From the NCBI GenBank assembly GCA_964035795.1, contig OZ038326.1, positions 6,995,759-7,059,758 on the forward strand: DNA of 64,000 nucleotides, in the 5' to 3' direction. Position numbers and translations under genes: made by a program. Below, piece after piece: positions 12,600 to 24,792 of the stretch. The stretch comes from Pterobdella sp. o SKG-2022. Taxonomy: Eukaryota; Annelida; Clitellata; Hirudinida; Piscicolidae. The stretch's first letter is position 1; each line of letters begins with the position of its first letter. The notes beneath the pieces were generated by a model. The model was given only the letters and a program-made list of their open reading frames with translations. It was not told the origin of the DNA and did not search any database.

Positions 12600-13150
12600 A
12601 AGGTTGATAATTTTCTTTATTTAGAATGCTACACTAACTTCTCACAAAGTATTGACACTAAATCGGCAAATCATTGGGTGCTCTCAACCCCTTAGAAAAA
12701 GTCTGGAACTCTCACATTACCACAGAAACGAAAGTTAGGGTTTCAAATCCAATGTAAAGTTCATAATGCTATAGAAGTACATATTCTGGGTGATGACCAA
12801 TTCTGTAGTGAAAAAAGTGGACGGAATCTACACTCGCATGCTCTGAAGAGTCTAAAATGTTTCATAAAGGGGCTGCTTAAAAATACCCAGTAATACAGTC
12901 AATTACTGAAACTTTCCACCATTATCAAGAAAAGAGCTTAGCGCTCACTGGACATACAATTCGACACGACGAGCCTGCAAACATTTTTTTGTTTGGGACG
13001 CCGGATGAGGCTCGTAAAATAGACGCCTAACTATAACACTGAAAGACGTTCTTCAAAAAGACACGCAATTAACTTCTAACGAATTACGCACAGGCATGGC
13101 TTGTAGAGAAATATATAAAAAAATTACATCAACTCACCAAACTGAAGATC
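12600..13150 (+). mobile_element. Degenerate LINE 3' half (RTE-like)
   Basis: No ORF survives, but plus-strand translation across frames recovers the standard order of an RTE-type C-terminal region: KVWNSHITTETKVRVFKSNV, then KKVDGIYTRML, then TLKDVLQKDTQLTSNELRTG and ACREIYKKITS. Several stops and frame changes intervene. This is the sequence joined to the truncated PLE in copy A and is found only once in the window. Confidence 0.75.
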
Positions 13151-13329
13151 GGATGCATTACTACTATATTACCGCAAGCATATCACTCATAGAAGCACCA
13201 TTTGTTTTTCTATATGCCCAAATTTCTTCACAAAAATTCTCAAAATTTTAAAATAACTCTGAAAAGTTTCAACTATTCTGAATTTATAAAAAAAAAGTTA
13301 CAAACAAGAAAAATTAAAATAAAGAAGAA

Positions 13330-14430
13330 TGCATTTAAATATTCATTATTGTCATAAATTGATATAAAATATTATTTTTATTATTATTAGTTTTATTAGT
13401 ATTAGTTATCCAACGAACAGCGAATTGTCTGAGCGTTACCACGAAAATACGCCAATGACAAACTATCGGATAGACATTTAGTCTCTCTGGCTCATCTTTA
13501 GCCTTAGATATGCGATTTCCCAAATCGGACAAAAATGAAAAAGCATGAGAACCAAAGATACTAGATGTTTCCATTGCTAACGGGACGAAAATATGGCTAT
13601 CTGCAAAGCTTCGATATTTTTTTATTTTCGCCATTTCTGCTTGTTGGGAAGCCCAGTCGGGGTTGGTTACAGTTTGAAGCAAGTGTGAAGGCAAAAAAGA
13701 ATCAGAGCAGATAGCGTCCCAAATGAGACATTTGTCAGCTTTATAAGGGAAAATGGTAAGCCCATCTGGCCGCCTACTCTGTCAAAGCTTACTGGCTCTA
13801 GCTGACGGGGAAATCCAGCTTTGTCTAGAGCACGATGTCTAAGAATGCGTCTTGCACTTAATCAGGATAATGGATGTCTGCCAAGAACTTCTGTTTGAGC
13901 TTCACAACGACATTTGTGCGGCAAACATAAATGCAATTCAAGACGGAGGGATATCGCAATCCTGAAAGATTCATCGTCTAGCAGCTCACCCGTTGCTGAG
14001 TTTGGCAAACAGTTCAGCCAGACACTAGAGCAATTATGTAAGGCAGATACTAAAGAGGCAAGTTTGTGTTGATTCAAAGCTTTTTTTCAATTGGCGATAC
14101 AACGCTTCACACATGGATTTCATGGTTGCAGGGAATCTAAAGATCTTTTTCAACCCAGGCTTCTGTTGCCGCAACGAATTCGACCTTTGACCAGTGTTCG
14201 TAAGTGTTATTGAGAGCATCAGAGATTAAAAACTGACATGCTACGCATGGAAAAAAGTAGTCTGAGAATGCTGCAGGATCGGAGGGTAAACGAAGACCAA
14301 TTCCCCCATATCTAACCGGAAGTTTTGCTTGCAACCAGGCTGTATCATCAAAATTAATATTTCAAATTTTGGCGGCTTCTTCCCTAAGGGTTTGCTCATA
14401 TTTATTTAAAAGTGCAAGCTGGGGGAGCAC
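13330..14430 (-). mobile_element. Degenerate retroelement polyprotein C-terminus
   Basis: Minus-strand fragments in order from 14,334 downward: LPVRYGGIGLRLPSDPAAFS, then RIAISLRLELHLCLPHKCRC with GRHPLS, then FVPLAMETSSIFGSHAFSFL and LGNRISKAKDEP. This order is the familiar region downstream of the RT domain in a class of invertebrate retroelement ORFs, including a CRC..GRHPLS block. The frame is broken at several places. I cannot assign the clade. Confidence 0.6.
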
Positions 14431-14868
14431 CTTAGAATGAAAAGAAGTATGGGTATTGCAAACCATGTTACAAGAAAATCGTCCTTCTGGGCGTTTGAAT
14501 TAGCTTTTATTTTTATTGGAAAAAAATTTTCAATTAATTATTCAATCAGTAAAACTACTCTATTAAATAAATTTTTTTCGAAATTTTGTGGTTTTTATTC
14601 AACCAATCAATTATGTTTTAAGGTGGTAGCTTTGGTGTTTTGATTCTGCTGCGACAGAAAAACACACGCTAATAAACACAAGTAATCTCGTTTCTGGAAT
14701 CTGGGTTTTTTTCTGTTTATTTTGGCTATTTTACCTATTTAAGCATAACAAACTTTTCCACTGAGATGCATTAAATGCTTCTTTAAAGGGAATATTTATT
14801 ATCAAAAAAAGTTTAAAGTCCGATAACCTTTATTTTATCGTTTTGTGAATAAGCTTCTCAAATAAAAA

Positions 14869-17800
14869 ATGTCGTATCCAAACCAACCAGGAGGTCGTTT
14901 GATTAATTTTTTACCTTTTTTCGTTATGTTTTTGCATTAGATTATTACTTTTTTAATTTTAAAATGACCGAATTAATTGAAACTTTCAAATTGGCAAGTT
15001 TTTGTTCCTAAATCAAAAAAAAAATATTCAAATAAAATTTTATCCAATGATTTAAATAGGAGAGCCTTCAAGTTTTCCATCTCAGCCACCTGGGTACCCA
15101 TCTCAGCAACCTGGGTACCCACCTCAACAACCCGGATACCCACCCCAGCAACCTGGGTACCCACCTCAGCAACCTGGTTACCCATCCCAGCAACCTGGTT
15201 ACCCACCCCAGCAACCTGAATACCCACCTCAACAACCTGGGTATCCACAATCACCTGGATACCAACAGCCAGTTATTAATCAGCCTGGACAACCTGGGTT
15301 TCCAATGAATCCAGGATTTAATCCTGCCTCCATCATGCCTGGCAGACGACTAATTGAAGCTGATGATGTAATGGTTGAAGGGGGTGATACTGACAATCCT
15401 TTTTCAGATAAAGCTATTCGTAAAGCTTTCATCAGAAAGGTTTGGACTAATTTTCTTATATTCTAATCCCACTTCTAACTTAATGGATAAAAGTAATTTA
15501 AATAGACAAAAATATTAAGGTATACTTGATTTTGACTGCTCAACTATTGGTGACATTCGGCTTTGTGCTTGTCTGTTTTCTGTGAGTAGGTCATTTGCAC
15601 AATAAAGTCAATTTTTAATCATCAAAAGTATATTCTGGTATAAAATGTGAAGCAGGTTCATGTATCATGTATTATAACAGGGACAATGTGAAGGTGTGGA
15701 TCATGAGGCACCAGGCAGTCTATTGGACTTCATAGTTGGTTTTTGTTGATTTAATGAATCTTTATAACACTCAACATCATTAGCTTAACACTCCTCATTC
15801 TCATTTCATCTTTTTTTTTTTAACTCACACTTATTTCATCTTATTACACTAATGATTCACCTAATGGCAATCACCTCATAATGGTAAAAAAGAAAACTGG
15901 AGTGGTTTTTATTTTAAAATAACATCAAAAAAAAACTTTATTCGTCTCATTCTTTTTCATATTATTTTCCAAATTTCTAAGTTTTCAACCCATGCTAGTA
16001 TGGAATCAGAAGCAAAACGATGATGCTTTCAAAATATATTTGTTTTAAAAGAAACTATTGTTTTGATAAGTTAGATTTTATCCAAATAAATCTGATTTAA
16101 TAAAATTAAGTTCAACTTATAAACTGCTTTGTGTCGCTTAGTTAAAAATCCAAATAAATCTGAGTTAATTAAATTGTCATAGTGAAAAATTTGGTTATTC
16201 GGAACATAAGTCAGTATTGATTTCCGGCTATTTTCCGTCATAAGTAAGTACGGAGTCTATTTTCCGTCATAAGTAAGTACGGAGTCTATTGTTTGATTTT
16301 ACACTAGCCACAATCTAACAAGTATATTTGGAAACGCAAATAAATTTTAGAGAGACGAAGGAGTAGAGTTCTGTGAAACAACTATTTCTTCACCGAAACC
16401 CTCATTCGGGGAAATGCATCGATATATTTGGTCACCATTGCATTTCACTTGATAATCTCTCCACTCTGCATCTTGCTCTTTTTTTCACATAAGAAATCTT
16501 AAATTTGAATGTGTGTAAAAAAGCAACATTATACTTGAATGCCCGTATAGCTCAGTGGTAGAGCATTAGACTAATTATCTAGAGTTACCGGGTTCGATCT
16601 CGCGTGGGCCGACAATTAGCACCTGTTTTACAGTTTGTTTTCGCTACTTCAAATTTGTAGCAAACGCTTTGATCTATAGGGAAAAGTGCTTTATAAATAC
16701 CGCGTTACAATACAATGCCTCCTTCAACTGGTTACTCTTGTTTTTAAGTAAGGTAAAGATGCATGTGATTTTATTATCTGTTTTAGTTCATGATTTAAGT
16801 GATCTTCATAAAAAATTTTCGTGCTTGCAATTCTTTTTGAAGCTGGTTCTGTTTTTGTTATTTTCAATATATTTGCTCCACCCTCTGGCGAGGAAAACGG
16901 GCTTCAAACTAAATGATGATGATATAAGTGTAAACTTCATACGGCCTAATGTGTTTGATGATAGCTTATAGTGAATCATAGTATATTTTTGGAGGAATGC
17001 TTTTAAACAAAAAATTTCTTTTTAAAATATAAAATCAAAAATTATTAAACAAAGACTTCAATGTCTCTAAAAGGAATTATTATTATTATCATTATTATTA
17101 AATAAAACATGTTGTTAAGTCCTATTTCCAGGGATTATTTAGAAAATAAAAGATGCACAAGATAGCATATTTTGGCTCGTTAATTATTTCTTTTGAACGT
17201 GACATTTTCAAGAATGATTCCAATTTGTGAAGCATATTGGTTCACCTACCATGAAGCAATCTCTAAATTTCAATTTCTAATATCTTAAATTAATAATGTT
17301 TTGATAAGGTAGTCTTCAACAAATTCTCTATTATAGTTTTTACCAACGCAAAGTCTTATTGATGAAAATGCACGAATCTTTTCATAAAACTAACACCATA
17401 AGATAACATAAAAAACTTTTGTGTTGCTAATAAAAGATTTAATTACTGATCGATTGATATCATAGTGCTTCTCCTCATTATCTTCATTTCTCACTAGCAG
17501 GGAAACGGAGGAATCATGTCATGATAATGTTATGAATAATCATTATCAACAATGATCAACCAATCAAATCTTCTTTGTAACCTCTTTTCTTTAAAACTCG
17601 ATCAATAATTATGATGATGATGTAATAATAATTTCTCATGACCACACATGAGTCACACACATCCATAACATTTCATGCTATCCTCTATTTTCCACATGAT
17701 GATGGTGTTGACGAAAGTGATGATGATTGTGGTGTCAATAATAAAGATGGTTTTTCACCTCACCCTCTGCTATGTACAATGAACAGAATGATGATGATGA

Positions 17801-20800
17801 CGATGTTGCACACTCATATTTATTTTTTCATGTTGTTTTGAGAAATTGATTGGTTTGGAAGCGTTATAATAAATCCAACACTCCACGTTTTGATAACATC
17901 ATGCACACCATCACATCGCAGTGGAGTGTTCGTTGTGACGTACTTCATCCTGGCATGCCCATGTTGCAAGGGGGTGAGAAGGAGGTGGCCCTGGAACTTC
18001 ATATGTCTCCTGCTGCTTGTGCGTTTCTTTGTTTTTTCGTTTGGTTGTGTTTTTGTTCAATGAATTCCACTTTAGATCAAGGATTTGAAAATTGATAGAT
18101 ACTTGATTCTATATAATTTCTTCAAATTATGAGGAGTTTATTCAAAAAATCAGCTTTAATTTTCAATAAAATAAAACTTTATCATAATTCATTTAAGAAT
18201 TTGAAAATATATCGTTATGAAATTCAAGTTATTGAAGAGCATACGATGTCTCTGAAAGACTATAAAAATTTGATCAAAATTATCAAGTGTTTGTTGCAGG
18301 TTGTTGTGTTGGGTTTTTAAGGCTTTGTTTTGTTGTGACATAAAAGTTGAGCATTATGTGTTGTGAATTACATTAATGAAGTGTGAAGGCCAAACAGTGG
18401 AAATTTTAAGATTAATGGACATTTTATCATAAATACTTTTAAAAATAGAGGCAACCTTTCACTTCATAACATTACACCAAGATCAAAAGCTTCATAAATT
18501 TTTACTAATAAACTCATTAAGAGTAGAATGACAGAAATGAGTAAGACTAGAATTTTAATGCGTTATTTTTTATTCACATGTTGCATCCCAGCCATCTATC
18601 ACCCATACAAAAATCATGGGTACACCTAATTGAACATGATCATTTCAGACCCTGGCAATGGCTTACATGACAGGCACCATCACTGCGTTAGTAGACCTCA
18701 CAATGGCTTGAGTTTGTATGTTTATACAGCCATTTTTAATGACACGTTGTTGCTATTGTGGCCACAAAGGAACAACATTTGTTTTGCCACTTTTGTTGGA
18801 ATTTTCTCGTGACTTGAAATGTATTCAATAATGTCATAAATACAATATACCAAGGCTCACTTTAGTAAGTACGCATATATGTATGTTTACAGCTTAAATT
18901 AAAATGAAGTCGAACTCTGTGGCAGATTCTACAACACAAAGATAGTGCTGATCGCCGTGGGAGTGTCAGCTGGAGTGTGTTTGATCATCTCTATCTTTGC
19001 CATTCAAACCAAGGTGGGTCAGTTTATGCGTAAGCTTTCAGAGGGATGGGAATTATGGACTTAATGTCAGGTTTTGGATGTTTGTAACTAATTATAAACT
19101 TGTAGTAGGAAAGGAAACGCACAAATTTTAAGATTTTAAATCTGTCATCAAGGGTTTTTTTTTTACTATGATGGTACTGAACTCAGTGAGTTTCAAGATA
19201 ACTCTTCCATAATTACATTATTCTAAAAAATTGAAAAATTTCAAAAAAGCAATCTAGAATTTAAAAGTGAAAAAGTATTTAAAAAAAGAGTCCAGCAACT
19301 AGCTGGGCTACCCCATTTTTTGAAACAACAACCCACTTTAATTACTTGTGGAATGTCATTGGATCTTGTAGCATGCTTGATTAAAAGAACTTCTTAGCGT
19401 TGGTGCTTTGGAGACTTGCCACCCATGCTTACGAATGAAGAAGTTTCTGCAGAATTGCTGTTTGAGATCTGTAATCCTCTCACAAAAAGATATCCGATTC
19501 ATTTGTATTTACACACAGAAAGATACCAAAGTTCACCATTTTGATACCTTACAATGAAAAGCTAGGATTAGTCTACAATGAAGGCTCACATGTGGTGGAC
19601 TAGGCGGGTGGACGTGTGGTTTGGAGGCCACTTGATTAAGTGACTAGCGGATGTGTGAATGATGTTGTGAAAAGCTTTGGAGAAGTTGGCTGGAATATAG
19701 GGGGGGGTGTCTGCTCGTGGTGGCGTGGAGGGCATGGGAGAAGCAGATAGGGTTCTTCTAGCAAAGGGGTCTGCAATGATTCTGCCTGTCACCACATTTG
19801 CTTAGCTTAGATTCAAGCAGTGTCAAATGATGAAGTAATATAAAAGTAACACTTGGAAACATTTTTTAATTAGAATGACTGAATAAAAATTACTAAAAAC
19901 TAAATTTGTGAAAATGAAAAGATTGCACTGTTAATGAGAAGCTTCGTACTTTGTAATGAAAACTATAAGTGTTTGAAAAATTGTTGTTTCACTTTTGCTG
20001 GAGAAAATAATTTTTATAAATGTTAAGGAAATGTTCTCATAAAAACCTCACGTTTTCTACATATAATGAGGCTTTACGGGGATTCAATACATAATCGTTT
20101 AGCGGAAGTTGCCATGTGAAACACTTGTCATCTGAAATCAAATGATTTCCTTGAATCATAATTTCATCTTAATTGTGGTAACTTGATTGTTTCATAACTG
20201 TTTGATGAGTAATTAGAAAAATGTGCCATCTAAGGGGCTACATAACTAGGTGACATTAAAATTTTTTTTTGTAATCTTTTGTCTGAAATATTGTAAAATC
20301 GTTTGAACTTTTCAAAAATTTATAGGAAATTATAATGAACAAAAAATAACAAAAATTTTCAATTTATTTTGTCTAATTGTCAACCAACTCAATTTTTGAC
20401 TTTTGGGTTCACTTCCTACCCACATCGTCAAATATATTGATATGCTTACTTCTATAATGCTCAACCATCCGCAGATTGATTTCACGTTGTGCAGGGGTTG
20501 CTTGTGTGTCTTCTCCCTCATCTTCTGCGGCTTCAGCATTGCTGTTCTGGTGGTGGGCATCAAGTACGGCTTTAATGAGGTCTGTATTTATTTTCTGTTT
20601 CATTCCACAGACTATTTTCATTTAACATCACTATATTCAATCATTATTCACGTTAATATCATTTTATGTTGTAATATACAATTGTGTTAGAATATAGTTA
20701 TATTATTGTAGAATATCATGTTATATTATAAAATATTCAACAATATATTATAGAGACCAAGTATACATTTACCTTAATAGAAAAATTATGTCCAAACCAT

Positions 20801-21253
20801 GCTAGTATAGAAACGAACTTAACGATAATGATAACTTTTACAAACCTCACAACGAAACAGACTCTCGACCTGGTGTACGCCTGCATTGGAGCCTTGCTCT
20901 TTGCCATGGTGAGTCATTTTTTATTAATCATCGGTAGGGTATTAGAAGTCCAACGGTGTCCTAGTGTGGCGCTTGTGTCATTCAGGGTCTCAGTTGAGAT
21001 TCATAATGTTCAAAGTAGTTTTGATTGAGCACAAATCACCCCGTTGAGCACAAATCACCCCGTTGAGCACTGATACTCACTGCCACAACAGTATCTGTTG
21101 GTGGACACTCAAATGATGGTGGGTGGAGACAATCGCAAGCATCAGATCAGTCCTGAGGAGTACATATATGCAGCTTTGCAGTTGTACCTCGATATGGTGG
21201 ATCTCTTCCTCATGATTTTGCGCATCGTTGGCAACAAGAAGGTCTCTGGTTGA
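14869..21253 (+). CDS. Lifeguard/TMBIM protein, GRINA-like, complete (10 exons)
   Basis: Exons: 14869-14893, 15060-15439, 15520-15581, 15681-15734, 17922-18018, 18649-18686, 18926-19013, 20475-20579, 20861-20908, 21092-21253. The coding length is 1,059 nt (352 aa) with all phases compatible. Residues 1-105 are a Pro/Gln/Gly/Tyr-rich cytosolic tail built of about eight PGYPPQQ-type units, as in GRINA/TMBIM3 and TMBIM1. [19 protein letters not shown] then opens seven hydrophobic segments, with the hallmarks [22 protein letters not shown] and [15 protein letters not shown]. Family members sit in ER/Golgi membranes, modulate calcium leak and suppress apoptosis. The start ATG is the first codon of a small exon whose phase fits exon 2. 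Exons 5-10 are duplicated at 1,934-5,265. Confidence 0.93.
15075..15260 (+). repeat. In-frame 18-21 bp tandem repeat encoding PGYP-QQ units
   Basis: Repeated units of about 21 bases (CCTGGGTACCCACCTCAGCA and variants) encode P-G-Y-P-P-Q-Q in the Lifeguard N-terminal tail. Sequence variants between units suggest an older array that still could change copy number. ORFs on the opposite strand here are shadows of this repeat. Confidence 0.9.
16541..16715 (+). mobile_element. tRNA-derived SINE (copy B)
   Basis: Identical in sequence and position to the SINE at 553-727. It lies in intron 4 of the complete Lifeguard gene, in sense orientation. Confidence 0.85.
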
Positions 21254-24200
21254 TGTATTGTGGGGCTTGATGTTGTGTTGTTTTAGTTGATGGGTAGTTA
21301 GTGTTCTGTTATTGTGGTTTACAGGGGATGGATGGGTGGGTGATTGGTGTTCTGTTATTGTGAGGGTCGGTAATGGGTGGGTGTTTTGAGGGTTTTTATA
21401 GTGTGTTTTTGTATGTTTTCTATATAAATTTTGGTAAATTATTGGTTGAAGGGGAATTGATTGCTGGTTGTTATGTTGACTTATAAGCGATGTTCACCTG
21501 TGGAAGGAACGCTCAAACTTTTTGAGATTTTTCTTGCATGTATTAAAGTAGTAATTGACACTTCAAAAAACTTTGTTAGCGTTTTATTTATATAGGTTTT
21601 TAAGCTGTTATTTGGGTTGGAATGAGATAAAAATGTGCTGGGTTTGTTTTAGTTAAGATTTTAAAATCGTTCATCTAGCTTTTCATGTCTTTTTTCACTT
21701 TCAAATAATGATGGCTATATTGTAATTGAATTTTAAACTTACTCATCACTATTTTAAAATTGTTTTAACAATTAGCTAGTATGAAAACGAACGTGGAACA
21801 ATGATGATTATTATTATTAGTTTGCAGGACGCACAGTTTACAAATTAGGTTTGCTGCAGAGGCACTTAATGATGAATATATATTTATGATCAAACTGCTT
21901 TTAAATTGGATTACTTATCATACACGAGTATTTTTTAAAATGTTAGAGAAATTCTACCTTATATCAAGCTTTTGTAATTTATTACTGAAATTCGCATTTT
22001 CTTTCGTTATGCTTGCTGTCAATCATGAATTGAAAAACCTCGATTGAATTGGTTAATCATATTTCAGTTTTGTACATCAGTTTCAAATTTCGGTTATTTT
22101 TTTTACCTTTTTTTCAAATGTATTATTACTTCATTTATCGTTTGTTTCATTCTCACTATATTTTCTGATATTTGTAAATCAAGAATATTTTAAACTCAAA
22201 AATGTTTTTAAGCTTTTTCATTTAAAGGTTTGATGTTGTTCTGTTAGTTTTAGAGACTCGATAATCTTTATGTGCTTTAGAAACTATGTTAGATCGCAGC
22301 ATCTGAAATATTAAATCTCTAGGTTTTGCTAATGCATAATAATCAAGAATTAACTTTTTTGGCTTTGATCAAATTCGAGGAATAGATATAAAAATGGAGG
22401 TTTTAGATTCGAATGTCAATTAAAAAATCATAATGGTTTCCTCAAGTCTAATATTGAGTTATTTAACATAAAACACATTTTCGAGCTTTGACAACTTGGC
22501 ATGAAGTTTCTTTTTCTGTTTGTAAAAATTGGTCTACACGCTTAGTTAACTTCCATTTACTTTGTGTTGTTTTAAGAAAATTTAAAATAGCATGCTAACG
22601 TTTTATAATAAGGCTATACTTATCGAAAATTATAGATTCTTTTTTAAATAAATGTATAAATCCTCAATTGATGTTTTTAAAGTTTAGTTGCTACACAAAA
22701 CATACATACAATGTCCCTGAAAAATAACTATGAATTTTACATGGTGAACATTGGCATGTGAAGTCAAAACCCTTTAACCACATTTTAGTTGATTTTTTCA
22801 TCAATTTGAATGAGATATTAAGTACATGAGAAGAAAAACTTCTTGAATCCTTCTTCATCATGCTTATCCAGTCGAAACTTAATGATCGAAAGATATAAGA
22901 GTATGAATGCCATTTAGCAGTTACATCACTTCAACTTATTGAATGAAGTACAAATAGTCTGAATCTAAAAGTAAGGACAACAAACAAAAAGTATTTATTA
23001 AATGATACGAAGCTTTTCGTAAAGCTAGCTTGCATTATCAAGTGTTAATCATTATCACTTGTTTATATATATAGGCTAGCCTTACGAGAAGCTTGGCGTC
23101 ATTTAACTAATTGGATGTTAACGAATAAACTTTTAAAATTTTGGATACGAAGCGCTATACTGCTTTGGGGTTGTCACAACGTCATTTTGAAGTTTATATT
23201 AGTTACCTGAAGAATTTATGGAGTAATATTGGATAGCTTTTTTTTATTAAAATATATATTAAAAATTTGTTTCGCTTTTATGATTGACATCCTAAAATGA
23301 GTTTATTTGGTTAATTTCCAAGCGGCCTATAGTAAAGATTTTCTCAACTTTATCATGCGTGGCTGTTTGAACCGTCTCAACGAGGTTCCCAGCCCCAGGT
23401 TGTTCTGCTTGGAGCGCGAAAGCTAGTGGTTTTTTTTGCAAAAATTTGACATCTGGTCAGTGTTTGGTTGGGGAAAAATGGAGGTTTTTATGATTTGTGC
23501 TAGTTTGGGACATTTCGTTTAACCACATTGTCAACTTTTTAAACTCTTAGATTTTTTTAAAACAAGCCGTATTATCAAAATAGTGTAAGGTCTTGAGAGT
23601 TTCTTAAATTGGTTTTAAATTGATTTGGTTGGTTTAAGCACACGTTTTTGGTGCAAAATTTTCAAGTCTGAAACGTACGATAACAAAGATTAGTAATTAT
23701 AAAAAAGTGATAATAATCACAGTAATCAAAGCAAACAAAAACATCCGATCGGAAGTTTTGTAAAGAGAATTTGATTAAGAATAGAATATGAAAACTGAGC
23801 TATGATCACTTGATAATGTAAGCTAGTGTTACTAAAAGCTTCGTGACTTTTTGAATGAATACTTTATTTGATTTAGTCTGTTCTACGTCATCAAAATTGA
23901 ACAAGCTAAGTGAATGTCAACCAATGCTGTTGTGCAGTGTTTTTTCATTAGGTTTCATTACTTGATGGCCTAGAATAGCCTGAACCAATAAAGAAGGAAA
24001 AAAACCCAGTATCTATTGATATGAAACACAAGTCTTTTTGTTGAAAATTCTTAAATTATCGAATGATAGTGTAAGATTTTCTTACGAAAAGTTTTTCAGT
24101 TAAAACAGTTCCCACAAGTAAATATCATCTTTTTGATAGTTTTTTTAACTTTTTTAGTTTCAAAAGTAATCATTCAATTTAAAACTGTTGTATACTAAGT

Positions 24201-24263
24201 CGCCATTGTTGTATCTTCTATATTTTGAGCTGGTTGTTTACTGAACAAAGAAACTTTTATTAA
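21254..24263. other. Gene-poor 3' flank of Lifeguard (copy B)
   Basis: Identical to 5,266-8,275: a G/T-rich stretch directly after the stop codon, then AT-rich sequence with foldback elements at 22,607-22,683 (family 2 half), 22,980-23,133 (family 1), 23,803-23,873 and 24,036-24,103. The 3' UTR is presumably in the first part, but I cannot place the polyadenylation site. Confidence 0.7.
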
Positions 24264-24792
24264 CAAGATAGAAACAATGAATATAATTTCAGAACACTAG
24301 TAAGTTTATTAAGATACGAAGCTTTTCGTTAACAACGTAACATTTTCAAGTATGAGAAACCGTTTTATTGATATTACTATGGCAACAGATAAAAGTTAAT
24401 TCTAAACCCCATATGCTCCTTTGAAGGCAGTATGGTTTCGTCAGAAGATTTCCCTTGCAATTGCCCGTGGCAATGCTACCAGCATTCTTTCCCGTTTCCG
24501 TTCTTCTTCCTCTTAAGTGCAGTTTTTTCTTTTTTCTATATCTCAGTTTTCATCTTCACCAATGCATCATTTGTATATTTTTTATAACCCCATAATTATT
24601 GCACAAAATATTACTAAAATAATAAAGTGACGTGGACTATAATGTAAATCAGAGATAATAAAAAAAATGAAAATGTGTAAACAACTCTAATAAAATAAGG
24701 CCTATTATGTAACACCATTTCTAAATAATAATAAATTCCTAATCTTGCAGTTCATGAATGTTGCAAAGATATATCATAAAAGCTATGGAATG

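Noticed and set aside
14973..15254. Minus-strand ORFs with [10 protein letters not shown] / [10 protein letters not shown] repeats
   Set aside because: They are the antisense of the PGYPPQQ-coding repeat in Lifeguard exon 2.
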